DNA from: Sympetrum striolatum
Lineage: Eukaryota; Arthropoda; Insecta; Odonata; Libellulidae
Direction of reading: 5' to 3'
DNA: 64,000 bases
Assembly: GCA_947579665.1 (NCBI GenBank)
Contig: OX388346.1
Location: 92,568,615-92,632,614, forward strand
Shown: one piece after another, positions 10,812 through 22,480 of the stretch
Numbering within the stretch: position 1 is the first letter of the stretch
Layout of the letters: each line of letters starts with the position of its first letter
Notes under the pieces: generated by a model
What the model was told of the DNA's origin: nothing
Database searches by the model: none
What the model saw: only the letters and a program-made list of their open reading frames with translations
Program-made: the position numbers and the translations under genes

Positions 10812-13540
10812 CATCAAAAGAGGCAAAGAATCAACTTATATTTTCTAACAATAGGATAGCAACCAAAGGTAGGGTATGAGAGTGATCGAGGATAGAAAAT
10901 AAAGTATAATTCGGCTATTTTTAAAGTACAAATTGATGTTTGAATCAATAGTTGAACGTGAAATATCAAAGAGGACAATATATGCCCTGAAGTACCGTTA
11001 AAAATCGAATCTCGATATTGAAGGGTTGGATTTAAACTCTCAACTTCAAGCGTAGATTCTTTTTCATATTCGCCCATACACTCAAAAGCCTCGCTCTTCC
11101 GAGTTTCTTTCATCTGACCCTAAAAATAAATATCGCCGCTGTGTATACGCGTAGCTCGGACACCCATATCCTAATCTCTGAGCCTCTTTTGATTTTCCTC
11201 TTTCCCTTTATTTAATCACGCAACCTGTACGGGCAAGTATGAGAATTTTCGTTTTTTATTTCATTAAAAATAATTGAGGGCAAAGCGGCGCAGTGGATGC
11301 GAGAGGGATCCGAGAGATGGCGTCGCTAAAACCGCGTCCGTAATAAAGCTCGATCCGCGCGGCGCGGGAAAAAAGAAACAAAAGACGGTCGACGACCGAT
11401 ACTGGGGAATGAGCCCCGGAGAAATTAAACTAATTCCGACGAAGTTTTACGCGAGAAAAAGTCGTCTCCCCCTCTGCGTAACCTCGTAATAACCCGAAAA
11501 TTCATTCCCGCGGAAAATCCCGTAATTTATATTTTCATTTTTGGCTGGGGTCGAGACGCCATTATTTTTAATCCGTCGGAGGCGGAACATTTCCGATGGA
11601 CTTGAATCCCTCTCGAATGGATCAAATAACCCGTTAATCCGCAGATTTTTCCACCGTCGGCACATCATGGCGAACTGGGGATTTTCTCCGCTTCAAGAAA
11701 AAACAACGTGTCTTCCTGGCAGTTTAGAGAGGTCCAAAATGGATAATAGGTTCACGTAGGATTAAATCCAAATCACGCTTCCCCGATATTCCTGTGAGTG
11801 AAGAACATTAGAAATTACTGAATAGTTCTATCATTTCTGGTAATCTAACTATGGTACGTAAATAGCGACTGTACTTCATTGAAGAATAAAACAAAACTAT
11901 TGCGTACATGATTTATTTTGGCAAGTTTAAATTATACTGATTATTCATCGTAAAAATAAAATCCCTTTTTCTGTAAATTAAAAAGACCTCGACCAATCAA
12001 ACGCAGGAAAATACGTACTTCCTATGCAATCAGTGAAGATACGCACATAAAAATTAAATGTAGCTGCACGGGAATAGATATGCTAATGATGGCACAATAT
12101 AATGATGACTGTGTTCATACATTAAATTTAACGGATGCCCATTTTCTTAGTAGAGCATATTTTTTTCTTTACAGCCATGTTTTCCTATTAATGCGATTGA
12201 ACAGTTGCAATTTAGTTATTTATTGCACTTTTACATACGAAAAAAAAGATCGAACCGAAGTCGAAAGCAGAGTTATCTATATTGAATAGTCTAAGTTAAC
12301 ATATACTTCTTAAGTTGCAAAATAAATGCTGAATAATGCTATGAGTTACATCAGCGCGTCATGCAATTTTGATGACCAATATCTCAAGAAACTCTCTCAT
12401 CCCTCTCTGGGATAACTAAATCCATTCCTTTGCATTCAATATTGGATTTTACATATCCAGTTTCTTCATCCTTTCCTTTCATCACATTAATCTTCACCTG
12501 GCTACACCTAGGATTTTTATCTTTTGACATGTTTCAAGTTGCACAGCGATAATGCATTCACCTCGGGTTATGAGATAGATAAAATCGAAAGTTTTACACT
12601 TCCAAGAGAAATTTAGATGCAATCATTGATGAGTTAAGCTGAAAGTTACAAAAAACCTACATTTCTTCCATATATGCAAAGATCTATCGACTTCCGGAAA
12701 GAAAGACAACTCTGAGTCGATAAACGGCAATTCTATTTTATTGTGTGCAGAAATCCCCGAATGACGAGTAAAATTTGATTTCCTCTACATCTCAATTTCC
12801 GAAATACTTCAGTCATCTCTTCACGCAAGACAACCTTCAACTATTTGGACAACGATAGAAAAGGGGCGTGCTGGACTTATTCCGAACGTTAGTTTCGATG
12901 AATGCATCGTTGCTAACAGCACAAACAATGGAAGGTGGAGCGAATGATAAATCGTTGGCAAGAAGAGGGGCTGCCGCTCAATTAAGACAGGAATCCTAAA
13001 TAAGACATTAAAGAGAGTGTTCATGACGTCACAACGGCGCACTTCCCAATGAAAGCGCCAAACACAGCGAGAAATGTGTACAAAATGTCAACAGACGTGT
13101 GTGAGAAAGAAAATTGTTCGATGAACTTCCTCGTATGCGTGCTCATAACAGCAGAAAATTACAGCTACAGTGACTCACAAAAAGTAAACGAATTTTATTT
13201 CAAATTAAATCGTATTCGAAATAGGAATGATGATGCATATTTTGTTAAGAAGCTTCACCTATAATTAGTAAACTTAACGGGATGCCAATTTCCTGCAGAA
13301 TGCGCGACACTGAATAATTCACAAAACTGTGTCCTTCAATTGTGACCGACGTCTACGAAATATGCGGTCTTTCGTAGCTCTCTAAGCGCAAAAGAAAAAG
13401 ATGTTGTAACTTCCGCATTAAAAATTATTCTGTGAAAATTCTTATCATTTACTGATTCAAAATACAATACAAAATCTACTGGTCATTTTGCACATAATTA
13501 CTTTCTATATTACTTTTCCTGAGTCTTACTTATTGACTAT
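10812..13540. other. Intergenic DNA with a GC-balanced block
   Basis: 11270-11765 is clearly richer in CG dinucleotides than the rest of the window and holds overlapping open frames (71-73 codons, both strands) with no known motif. It could be conserved noncoding or regulatory DNA, which I cannot test here. 10814-11113 has a 99-codon minus frame and 12821-13264 several short frames, none recognisable. Confidence 0.5.
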
Positions 13541-13544
13541 CACT

Positions 13545-14215
13545 AGAGGTGTTTGAAAATGTTTTTATTTCTTCTGAAATTTGTTGATTTGAAAACCAAA
13601 TTGTGGTGTTTTGTGTTTTTATTATGTTTCCAAAATTTGGTGTTACTAATTTTCACAGAGTCTCATTTAAGCAAAGAAATAATATTAGGCACACTTTAGC
13701 ATAAACATTAGAAGCATTGAAAATATTATTAACTGTAAATTATACAAAATAATAAATTAAATTTATTTAAAGCTGTGCTGTTTACACCTAAGGAAATTTC
13801 TGTCATAGCTGCAGATCAACAAAACATGATATTTTCATTAATTTCACTCGTTAGATGTTAGGAAAAACAAAATATATTTCTCCGTGGAATTAGGCGAGAT
13901 TTTGTGATAATCCATAATGGAAAGAAAGTTTTGTGAATTTATTGCAAAAAATCAAAGCTGAATTCGCGTAAGCAAAGGTCTCATGAGTGATCAAAAATAT
14001 GACAAAAATACGTAAATAATACAATTACATATTCTACATTTATTTAAATAAAACCAAAATTACATTTCCCTCTCTTTCAAATGACGAATGAAGCGAAAAT
14101 CTCTAAAATCCGTACTGCTTATTAAAACTGTCGAAATTAGCGTTATTTCGCTTAATCGGCCAAAATTCGCGTAATTTGTTGGTTTTATAGCTTATTGCGA
14201 AAAACAAACACCTCT
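13545..14215. mobile_element. Possible nonautonomous DNA transposon (671 bp)
   Basis: AGAGGTGTTTG at 13545-13555 is matched exactly by its complement CAAACACCTCT at 14205-14215. The interior is AT-rich and noncoding. I could not define a clean target duplication. The ends are loosely reminiscent of GAGGTG-starting hAT elements, but the superfamily is unproven. Confidence 0.45.
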
Positions 14216-15900
14216 TATATCACCATTTCCATAAATTACTTTTCCTTCGATTGGTGAATATTTCAACAAGATATACATAATAAATGTTCTCATCTCGTCA
14301 ATGTAAGCATGGCACAACAATAGTTTGGTATAATAGTTTCTTTCTGATAATATACAAAAATAAATAAGAATACTTAAAGAGAATTTAATAGCACACGATG
14401 GACTGAATTAGAAGGAAATGTTTATTTTAATGATCGTTTCTTTATTCCAATACAGGCTTTGAAAATCCATTTAAAAGCACGATTTAAGGCAAAACTCAAT
14501 TCAAACTTCGAGTACGAAGGAGATTTCTGAGAAACAATGCAATATCGACATTAATGGATTTTTATTTCATTTCTCAGCACTAAACATGAGAAGCGGATAT
14601 TGAGTTTTCTTAAAACGGGCGATTTCTTCGCTGAAAATATTTCCATCTACATAATGCCGTAGTTTAATGTATTGCGAACAAAGGATTTTCTCCTTGACTG
14701 TGAAAACTTTACAAGGAAAACTTTAAATTCAATAAGAATCTATCAAAACATCATTCACTATCTAAGTCGTATCATGATTCCAGAATGTTTCTTGCCATTG
14801 AGTCCACCATTCGTGATATGGTAGATCACGGTCATTTTTTATGAACGCGTTGGAAACATAGGAGCTCACAAACGCATCTTGGCGTAAATGGTCAAATTTT
14901 ATTGCGTATAAATCACTTCTCGTGGAACATAAGTACATGAAGGTGACTTTAGAAAAGTCTCTAAAAATGGAAACCTCTGAGCACTGCGAAAATTTCACCT
15001 CAACCCTTTAATTAAAACCCTTCTCGGAGAAATTCCTCGGACGAGAAAACCCGTACGAGGAATGTAAAACGCAGAAATTCAATTTTTGGTAAAACTTCAA
15101 AATTACCAACGCCCGCGAAACGTGAGGAAGACCTCAAATGATTTTCCGGAATTAAGAATAAAAGCGAAAGTAGAAAAGAGAGAGATATGTACCTCCAAGT
15201 CAGGCGAAGCCGTTTTCGGCTTCATTAAAGCCGTCTTCTCGGACATCTTCGAAGAGCGCACCTGCCAACCGACAGTCGGGGCTTTTCTTTAGTCCTCGTC
15301 TTATATTCCCCGGAGTAAAAATCCACGCCCTCTCCGGAGAATCCTCTCCCAAAAGGAAAGGGTGATTACGTCATCGACCATGCATCAGGAGTCACAAAGG
15401 GGAACGCACCGGAAACCAAGAAGGAAAGACCGAACTTTTGTTCGCAAGAGTGCTCTTCCAATGGACATCTTGGTAATAACACAAAAGAAATACCCCCCTC
15501 GGTATAGACAACTACAAAATCGAAATATTTCAATAGACAGGATAGACGCTGCTAGTCGCAAAGTAAAGGCACCGTACCTTTGAGGATAACATACATTAGC
15601 TTCATTAAATTAGCCATGAGTCTTTTCCATCCAAAGAGGTTCATGTAAATCTTCGATTCCATATTTGAAGCTCTCTTCCATACTTCTCAGAACAAACAAC
15701 ATCCTTTAAAATCCATGACTTTCGCGACTTTTTACCAGTAATTTCGTCCTGCATAACACAAATGTCAACTCAACTACATCATAACTAATTAAATTATTAA
15801 CAATATAGTTAATAAATGCAGTAGGAGCAATTTTATTGCATAACTTGTTTATTTTTAATTGAAATGAATATTTAACAGTAGAGCAAGTGTAGTTTGAGTA
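14216..15900. other. Intergenic DNA, no gene recognised
   Basis: 15000-15320 is GC-balanced and open in short frames (for example 68 codons, 15086-15292), again without a recognised motif. Confidence 0.5.
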
Positions 15901-15959
15901 GATTTAATGTTATGTAGAGTGAATAAATGATGTTCTATTTTTGCTCTCCTGAGTTCTTA

Positions 15960-16590
15960 ATTTACGACAGATTTTTTAGCAATTTAAAAACATTTTCGTC
16001 ACGTTTACGCAATCTTGCATCCCTTAGTAATGTATTCCGTCTTGCTATTTGACCCACTTCTTCCGTCTTAAATTTCTCGATTACTATTTATGTAATATTT
16101 CTTATTATATTTTTTGTTTATTTTCTCTTGTTGTCTTTTAACAATTTCCCATAAACTATGTTTTTGATTATTTTCAGTTCCACCTTTTAATCTTTCATTT
16201 GTATTTATTTCTTAATGTAATTGCATTTTCTTCATTTCTTTGAGATATATCTCCCATTGTTCAACGTTTATCTTAATTCATCTATAATTAATGTCAGTTT
16301 AGTGAAGTTGATTTATTTTATCTGATTGTTTGTAATACATTTATGTTTTTTCCCCTTTCTTTTTGTACAATTTTTATATTTTCACTGCCTGTCTATCATT
16401 ACTCTTTTCTTTCTCCTTCATCTAAAATATAGTTTTTCACACTCCCCTTCCTGTGAGTGTTTTCCTGCAGTAGAATGTTCTTCCTGAGCCCTCAGCTTAG
16501 GTTTTTACAATCCACATATTACTTATTAAGAAGAGACTTTTTAGTCTCAATCTAGCCCTAATAAAGGCCATTTATTATTATTATTATTAT
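15960..16590 (+). mobile_element. Probable LINE 3' UTR with (TTA)n tail
   Basis: A long T-rich plus-strand stretch ends TCTAGCCCTAATAAAGGCC followed by a TTA microsatellite tail (16572-16590). An AATAAA signal just before a short-repeat tail is typical of LINE 3' ends in arthropods. No coding part is recognisable, so the family and 5' limit are uncertain. Confidence 0.4.
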
Positions 16591-18500
16591 GCGATAGAGA
16601 TATGTTAGTGAATAACTTCATTATTCCAGACTTCGGAACTCCAGAGTAATTTCGGCAGATAGTAAACTAATTTCAAATCATATATTGAGTTATTTTGTTA
16701 GTACACGCAAATAGATAATTCTATAATCGAGTACTCTATAACGTAACACATAAATGATACAGGAGTTGAGGTAAATCTCGATACTCATCGATGAAAACTA
16801 TATTATGTTACAGAAGAACAAAATATAATACTTTGACGTACATATAGATTGAAGGTCTCTTTCACAAAACACCGTGAGGAAACTTCAAAATGAAGATATT
16901 GGAGAACATCTTCGCGTTAATTGAGAACCATCTAAAAGAGGAAACTAATTAAGACGCTAATTCGGAAGTTGCAGTTTAATTGCTGTGGTGGCTGACGAAA
17001 GGGCCACTTGGCTGTGCTTATAACTCTTCCTCGATTGAACTCTCTGATACGACCAAAGCCATAAACAGGAAAAAGTGAAATTTATGCGACCATGATTCAA
17101 AGGGTAAGTGCTCGGGATAAATCCTTGCGCCATAAAACGCTCCAATGAGCCTACACTACGATGATATCAGGAACTGATTTTCCTTCGATATGAGCTTCCG
17201 GCAAATTCAGGCTTCCCTTATTTCGGCCGTAAATGGCAATCGCCCCTGTTATTAGCCATAAAGTTGTCTCTATTCCTTAACTCAATATGAGTCGTTACTG
17301 AAATGGCAAAAATCTGTTAAATATTCATACAAAAACACGGAAGAGAACCCGTCTCTGATAACAATCTATAGTCCAAATTTCGGGAGAAAGCGCTCAAATA
17401 TTTTCTCATAGTAAAAAGGCCACCTTATTGGAAGTTTGGATGGATTCTATATGTCTATCATACACCAAGATTTATTTTAATTATTCAAGCTATTACCTCA
17501 ACCTACTTTATTACTGCCCTTGAATCCTATAAAGCTTAATATTAACAGGGAAATGCCTCACATCCAAAGACACAGTTACAAAATACAAAATTTAGCTATT
17601 CTAACATTCCGTAAAATAGTAATCCAATTCCCTAACTATATTTTGTACTATTCATAATTTCCATTTTTTCGATTCGATCCACGAAATTGAAGGAATCCGT
17701 AGTGACTTTAAGCGCCATATAAAATACGGCTTGTATCGGGCTGACACGCATTAAAACGTAACCGAAGAGTTTATACAAACAAAACTGACCAAGAAGATCA
17801 AAGAGGAAAAATTATTTTTCTTTACTTTACATTTTTCCTTTAGAATTTAGGAAGTATGAAATTACCTATCTAATATTAAGAAATTTGAATATTTACTTAG
17901 CAAGAGATTTTAAATTTATTTATTTTACCGGTCAACATTCATTAAAATCGTATTTTCTACATCCTGACCAAAGTACTTAAGGTGTAGTTGGTGAAGTATG
18001 GTAAACCCCCGCTGGCTCTTTGCAGATTCCATCAACCGTTAAAAGCGCTAAAATCCCATCTAAACTCGACATCATCAACGTACTCACATCTTTTGAGCCT
18101 CCCAAATATTCTCCTCTGATGTTCCCCAGAAAACAACCCTCTCTTCCTTTGCACCCCATTTTGGTCGTATTTGGACTATAAATATCCTGAGGATGAGTTT
18201 TGTCTGCCGCGAGATGACGCCTCAACACCTATTGTGCCTTTGAAACACATTGTCTCCATATTTGTGAAACTGTGACTTTTCGCTCGGCATTTTCTCCTTA
18301 ATTTAGAAGACTCAATATCAATGCCAAAGTTCTCCGATGAGACAAATTCATACATCACGTGATCACTTGTCAAGCGTACTAAAACGTTTTTCCGTCTCAC
18401 GAAACACTATCGTCGAAAATAAGAATAACTAAATTAAACGAACTCTCTAGTTCCAATCATTCCTCAAGGAACGTATTCGAATTAATTTCTAAATTTAAAT
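16591..18500. other. Intergenic DNA, no gene recognised
   Basis: Only short frames (62, 83 and 74 codons, minus strand) with no motif. Nothing else visible. Confidence 0.55.
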
Positions 18501-18503
18501 AGC

Positions 18504-18564
18504 TGTTATATACATACATTGTTACAATATATACATACATGTTATATACATACATGCATTGTTC
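18504..18564. repeat. Short tandem repeat
   Basis: Three imperfect copies of a unit like TGTTATATACATACAT, each about 16-21 bp. Confidence 0.6.
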
Positions 18565-19029
18565 TACTGAAACCAAAACTTTTCTCTAAAATTTTGCACA
18601 TTGAACTGGATTCAATAAGCAGCTGAAATATTCGTATGTATAGGGTAAATAAAATATTGTTGATTTCGTGACATTGGTAAGTTCGCGATACGTTTTCAAA
18701 CATACGCTACGCAATTAGCAATGGTTATATTAGCTCAAATTTTGGCATAGAGACGGCTCTTGCATACCATTCTCTAGGTAGAAGACGCCATTTATTTTAT
18801 TTCACTGTAAATCGCGTAAAGATTAATGATAATTTATCACTAACTTGCCAAAGTTCAACCCGCTGTATGAGAGATAGGAATAGCAAAAGGTAGCATTCGC
18901 ACCCATTTCATATCAAATAGTAACGATCCGAAGGAGTAAGAATAGAAGATTTTCGAATCGGCAAATAATAGAGAAATAGCGAAAGTGAAACCAACTTTTA
19001 CTAGACCACAGAATATTTTATTTAGATAC

Positions 19030-19067
19030 GACCATGGTTTCGACTCATGGAGACATCCTCAGGTGAC
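19030..19067 (-). ncRNA. Hammerhead ribozyme-like motif (left arm)
   Basis: On the minus strand: CTGAGGA (19062-19056), a stem II of GTCTC/GAGTC with one mismatch and loop CAT, GAAA (19041-19038), the palindrome CCATGG as stem III, then TC and GTAT. Core bases are complete. It is the inverted partner of the motif at 19638. Confidence 0.6.
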
Positions 19068-19096
19068 TAAATACAAATCAATACAGCAATACAATA

Positions 19097-19209
19097 CGAG
19101 GTGGTCTGAAAAGTTTCCGACCCCAGATTTTTCAGAAATCTTCAGAAAATTTTCAGATATCTTCACAAAACATGTAGAGAAATGTCGGAAACTTTTCAGA
19201 CCACCCATG
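19097..19209. mobile_element. Mariner MITE (113 bp)
   Basis: The ends CGAGGTGGTCTGAAAAGTTT and the complement at 19209 are flanked by TA (19095-19096 and 19210-19211). The interior is a short TTTTCAG-rich stretch with no coding. It is the same family as the MITE at 32836 and has ends like the 267-bp derivative at 5646. It is nested in the PLE relic, so it is the younger insertion. Confidence 0.88.
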
Positions 19210-19261
19210 TATAACCGAGACAAGGACGAAGAAGATCCCGCAGCGAGGAGCGGAGAGTAAC

Positions 19262-19576
19262 CTACACGCGACGCTGTTCACTGTAGGCAAACAGGGAGAT
19301 TGAGGTTCGCAGGAAGGAGCATTCAGCAGCCGTACGACGAAATAACCCAGCTGCAGCGCAAATGGCTCATCATCTGCTAGAGAACAACCAGGACTCTTTC
19401 AACATGGACTACCTTCATTTCGCGAAAAAAGGCATCACCTAAACCCCTTGGAGCAATTAGAAATCCTGAGAAACGTGGCAGATCCAAATCTGAAAGTTAT
19501 TAACGAATATTTGTCTCCTTTTTCCTCTCCTATCCTTCCCACAATTATCAACACCCTTCACCATTTCCCCGCATAA
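19262..19576 (+). pseudogene. PLE GIY-YIG endonuclease C-terminal fragment
   Basis: From 19317 one frame reads EHSAAVRRNNPAAAQMAHHL, then LENNQDSF. After a -1 frameshift at about 19439 it continues LNPLEQLEILRNVADPNLKV, INEYL, to a TAA at 19574. This order (EHxxAxR, AxHLL, KGxxLxxLEqlEI, NEy) is the second half of the GIY-YIG domain of Penelope-type proteins. The domain cuts DNA during integration. The YVG part of the GIY-YIG motif is just upstream near 19282-19300 but is frame-disrupted. The frameshift and an in-frame stop make it a pseudogene. Confidence 0.8.
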
Positions 19577-19637
19577 CCCACCAATCCCATTCCATCCTAC
19601 TTATATATATATACGCTGTATTGATTTGTATTTAGTC

Positions 19638-19675
19638 ACCTGAGGATGACTCCATGAGTCGAAACCATGGTCGTA
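19638..19675 (+). ncRNA. Hammerhead ribozyme-like motif (right arm)
   Basis: All conserved pieces are present in order: CTGAGGA (19640-19646), one spacer T, stem II GACTC-CAT-GAGTC with five perfect pairs, GAAA (19661-19664), self-complementary CCATGG as stem III, TC (the UH before cleavage), then GTATCC. Stem I is short: only two pairs (AC with GT). Because stem III can only form between two molecules or with a neighbouring copy, I would expect dimer action. Hammerheads of this minimal kind are known from PLE ends; activity here is inferred. Confidence 0.65.
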
Positions 19676-19727
19676 TCCAAATAAAACATTCTGTGGTCTA
19701 GCAAAAGTTGGTTTCACTTTCGCTACT

Positions 19728-20638
19728 GATGGACCCATACCACGAAGTCACGCCCCAAGCAGTTGATTCTACCAATAGAGGAATATATGAAGGGAATGAG
19801 AAAGACCGAAAAGTAAGTCGTTCAATTTTAAAACCACCAAAAAGTGAGAAAGATTCCGGAAAAGAAAGGAAAGCTGTAAACAATGTGTAACTCCTAAGAG
19901 CGAAAGGAAGGAAGCGGCCTTCGAATCCATTCCGTTATTAATGAAGCAGACGAAGGGAAAAATGGTGCGATGCACGCCATTCATTCTTCAACACCGAAAA
20001 AGGGGAGAATAATAAATTCGGCGGAGGGAAAAATTACAAGGGAAAATTCACTTCCTCGTTCATCTTCGTCGTAACCTAGCGACGCACAATTTCCTTGGCG
20101 CCAACCTTCAATTTGCCCGCCATTGAATGAGAGAGCGTGCGCTGGTCTCATTAAATCAGAAAGGGTTCGGAGAGTGCGATCCGAGAGAGAAATGGAGGCG
20201 AATAAAAAGGGAAAAATCCAATCATCGCGCCGTAATTCTAGAATGAAATCCGCCGACTGAGAAATACTAAGAATCCAAAGTACACTCCTCAAGAAAGGGA
20301 GCAAAAAATTGATAGCATAATCATCCTCTACCGGGAAGAGTTTCCCATATCTACGTAAGGAAAGGACGAGTTTAAATCTCATTAATTACGCAACAAAGGC
20401 ATGTGTACGCTATCGATTTACAGTATTAAAAATTTATTAGTAACGAATTAGAAAGTAATTATTACTAGAAGTACCAGTATTTCGAGTTCCTACAGTAGAG
20501 ATCGATTCTTAATTCAAATTTACAAATTACAAATACAAATTACAATTTTACAAGGGCAATATTAAATTATATCGTAGGTGTTCATTCACCTCAACTACGA
20601 GAGCTTTAGAAGCACAATCATCTTTACAGTCGGGGTTC
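19728..20638. other. Intergenic DNA, no gene recognised
   Basis: 19981-20382 holds a 133-codon minus-strand frame in a GC-balanced patch. It has no recognised domain, and overlapping frames on both strands at 19698-19984 argue for chance. Confidence 0.5.
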
Positions 20639-20800
20639 TCAGATAACCAAGTGGGCTGCGCGTTCAGCTTTGGTGAAAGCGGTCCAGGGTTCGATTCCAG
20701 GTGGAAGCCCATATTCGAAATTACATAATATTAGTAATGTATTACATAATTATTTAATGGCATAATTAAATACTAATAACTATACTACTACTACTGCTAT
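20638..20800 (+). mobile_element. tRNA-derived SINE with TAC-rich tail
   Basis: The head GATAACCAAGTGGGCTGCGC carries the box A region and GGGTTCGATTCC the box B. Together with CAGCTTTGGTGAAAGCGGT between them this head recurs at 36.74 kb (plus) and 34.65 kb (minus). The downstream part ATTCGAAATTACATAA runs into a TACTACTACTACTGC tail near 20782-20797; the 36.7 kb copy has a similar tail. It is therefore a dispersed SINE family, not a single tRNA gene. Confidence 0.7.
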
Positions 20801-20893
20801 ATTTACAAAATGAATTGAGAAAATATTAATTTTAAATTATTAGAAATTAAAGAAATCAACTCGAGTGTTATTTGGTGGAACTTTATTTTAAAC

Positions 20894-21092
20894 TTACAAA
20901 AGTAAACAACACACACACACTTGTACGAATTCCACAAATTTTAATGAAGCTGTTGACCGGTTAAAGCACCATCCTCTAAGCAGAAGTTGAACTTCTGTTC
21001 TGAGGATTAAACTTTAACACCGAAACCGGTCAACAGCTTCATTAAAATTTGTGGAATTCGTACAAGTGTGTGTGTGTTGTTTACTTTTGTAA
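20894..21092. mobile_element. Near-perfect inverted repeat made of two PLE-type ends
   Basis: Arms of about 80 bp (20894-20974 and about 21013-21092) are inverted copies. Each holds ACCGGT, CAACAGCTTCATTAAAATTT, GTGGAATTCGTACAAG and a GT-repeat. The centre carries a hammerhead-like core in each orientation. The plus-strand one is nearly complete. The minus-strand one keeps GAGGATGGTG but has lost GAAA. No coding remains. The pattern matches the inverted ends of the 19.0-19.7 kb PLE without the body. Confidence 0.7.
20995..21036 (+). ncRNA. Hammerhead ribozyme-like motif with paired stem I
   Basis: CTGTT (20995-20999) pairs perfectly with AACAG (21032-21036) as stem I. Between them are CTGAGGA (21000-21006), a stem II region whose pairing is partly lost (TTAAA..TTTAA remains), GAAA (21022-21025), self-complementary CCGG as stem III, and TC (21030-21031) at the cleavage position. 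The core is complete; the weak stem II is the main doubt. The minus-strand partner keeps a GGTG that would pair with this copy's CACC, so the ancestral stem II was probably GGTG/CACC. Confidence 0.6.
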
Positions 21093-21094
21093 AT

Positions 21095-22350
21095 TTATTA
21101 GAAATGATATTAGAGTCCAGAGAAATTCAATTAAGAAATATTTTTACAAATCCCAAACTATACACAATGAACATCACAAGCGTAGAACGTCAAAGAAGAT
21201 TTTTTCGAAAAAATGCCCATTTTTTATAATTAATTAATTTTAAAACAATACAAAGTATTGTGCTTAGTGGGTATTCAATATGTAACGCAAGATTCGTTTA
21301 ACGCCGATTTAAAGGGGACAAATAAATATTAGCGTTTGCACTGAGACACTTGGACATACTCTAACAGCAAAATGTATTCGGCTTTTCTCTCAACGGCTGT
21401 TTCTTTATGAATGGAAGTTGGAGGGCCTTTTATTTCCTTCTAAAGGACACGCAAGGTCTCGGCAATGCACTTCTTTATCCTCCTTTCATTGAATTCGGTA
21501 ACGAAAAGATGCGATCGATGATGAGATAAATGGGGCAATTATTTATTCTTTGGGCCCAATCGACTTTCGATTCGGAGAGCGAATGACGACAAAACAGAAA
21601 CGAATATCCGGAAATAAATAACCGTACCTTGCATTTTTAAAGATCAATACGGGTAATTTAAAATCCGCTATTTGGTATTGAAATGTATTAATAAAAGTCA
21701 TTAACTGACACTAAAAACTTCAATGAGATATGACTTAATTTATTGAATTTTTAGAGTTCGGAGAAGAAAAAAATAATACACCAACTACCAAAGTACAAAA
21801 CAAATCAAACAATCAATACTCACATACAATACGCTTTTCTCCTCCTTTTACCTACGAAGTAAAATATATACTTCGAGTCTAGCATATTATAAACTGTGGT
21901 CAGTGTGACGAAAGAAATAATGAAAACCAGGTGTTAATTTTTAGAAACTAACGGATTAATATTCAGGGATACAATTGAATCCTTTATATGAAATCATTTG
22001 TAGGTACCTTTCCCGTATTTCACCCATTAGTCATGGCTCCAACGAATCATACGATCTATATTATGAGAAAAGCTAGAGAACGTCCATAGAGTTCATATCA
22101 ATGAGAACGTTCGGGGACTTTCACTTAGATGCGTCAATACGCAATTAATATTAACATTTGGGAACTCAATAATTTCAAATATTTTATTGCAAACTTTAAG
22201 TCACTCTCTTACAATAAAAGTAAAAGTAGGAACCTGCTGATTTAATTGAAATCCTTGTATTTATTTCTTAGATATACAACTCGTACTTTAGAACCGCTTT
22301 AAGCAGCTTTAGATTTTCTGAATATTAATGATACATATCTGAATAAAAAG
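21095..22350. other. Intergenic DNA, no gene recognised
   Basis: A GC-balanced patch lies at about 21290-21640. No coding, RNA or repeat signal is supported. Confidence 0.5.
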
Positions 22351-22354
22351 ATCT

Positions 22355-22480
22355 ACCAGCCGCGGTGGCGAAGTGTCAACGCGGTGGCGAAGTGTCAACG
22401 CGGTGGCGAAGTGTCAACGCGCCAGCGCTCAAAACTCCCGATCCCAGCTGATCCGATATTTCTGTTTAAGAAATGTCTGT
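22355..22480 (+). mobile_element. SINE with triplicated box A segment
   Basis: CCAGCCGCGGTGGCGAAGTG resembles the 5' head of the 45.46 kb SINE (CCGGCCGCGGTGG). Here a 19-bp unit CGCGGTGGCGAAGTGTCAA is repeated three times exactly (22361-22379, 22380-22398, 22399-22417). The unit contains a box A-like TGGCGAAGTGT. A recognisable box B is poor (CTCCCGATCCC region), so the copy may be a decayed SINE whose promoter part was expanded by slippage. Confidence 0.6.

Larger units (their letters stand above)
18977..19725 (+). mobile_element. Penelope-like retroelement (PLE) relic
   Basis: Two arms of about 110 bp are inverted copies of each other (18977-19087 and 19615-19725) with only a few differences. 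Between them lies plus-strand coding for the C-terminal GIY-YIG endonuclease of a PLE. A 113-bp mariner MITE (19097-19209) is inserted just inside the left arm. The 3' arm carries a hammerhead ribozyme-like core, as PLE ends are known to do, and the 5' arm carries the same core in the other orientation. The reverse transcriptase domain is missing, so this is a 5'-truncated, nonfunctional copy. Confidence 0.8.
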
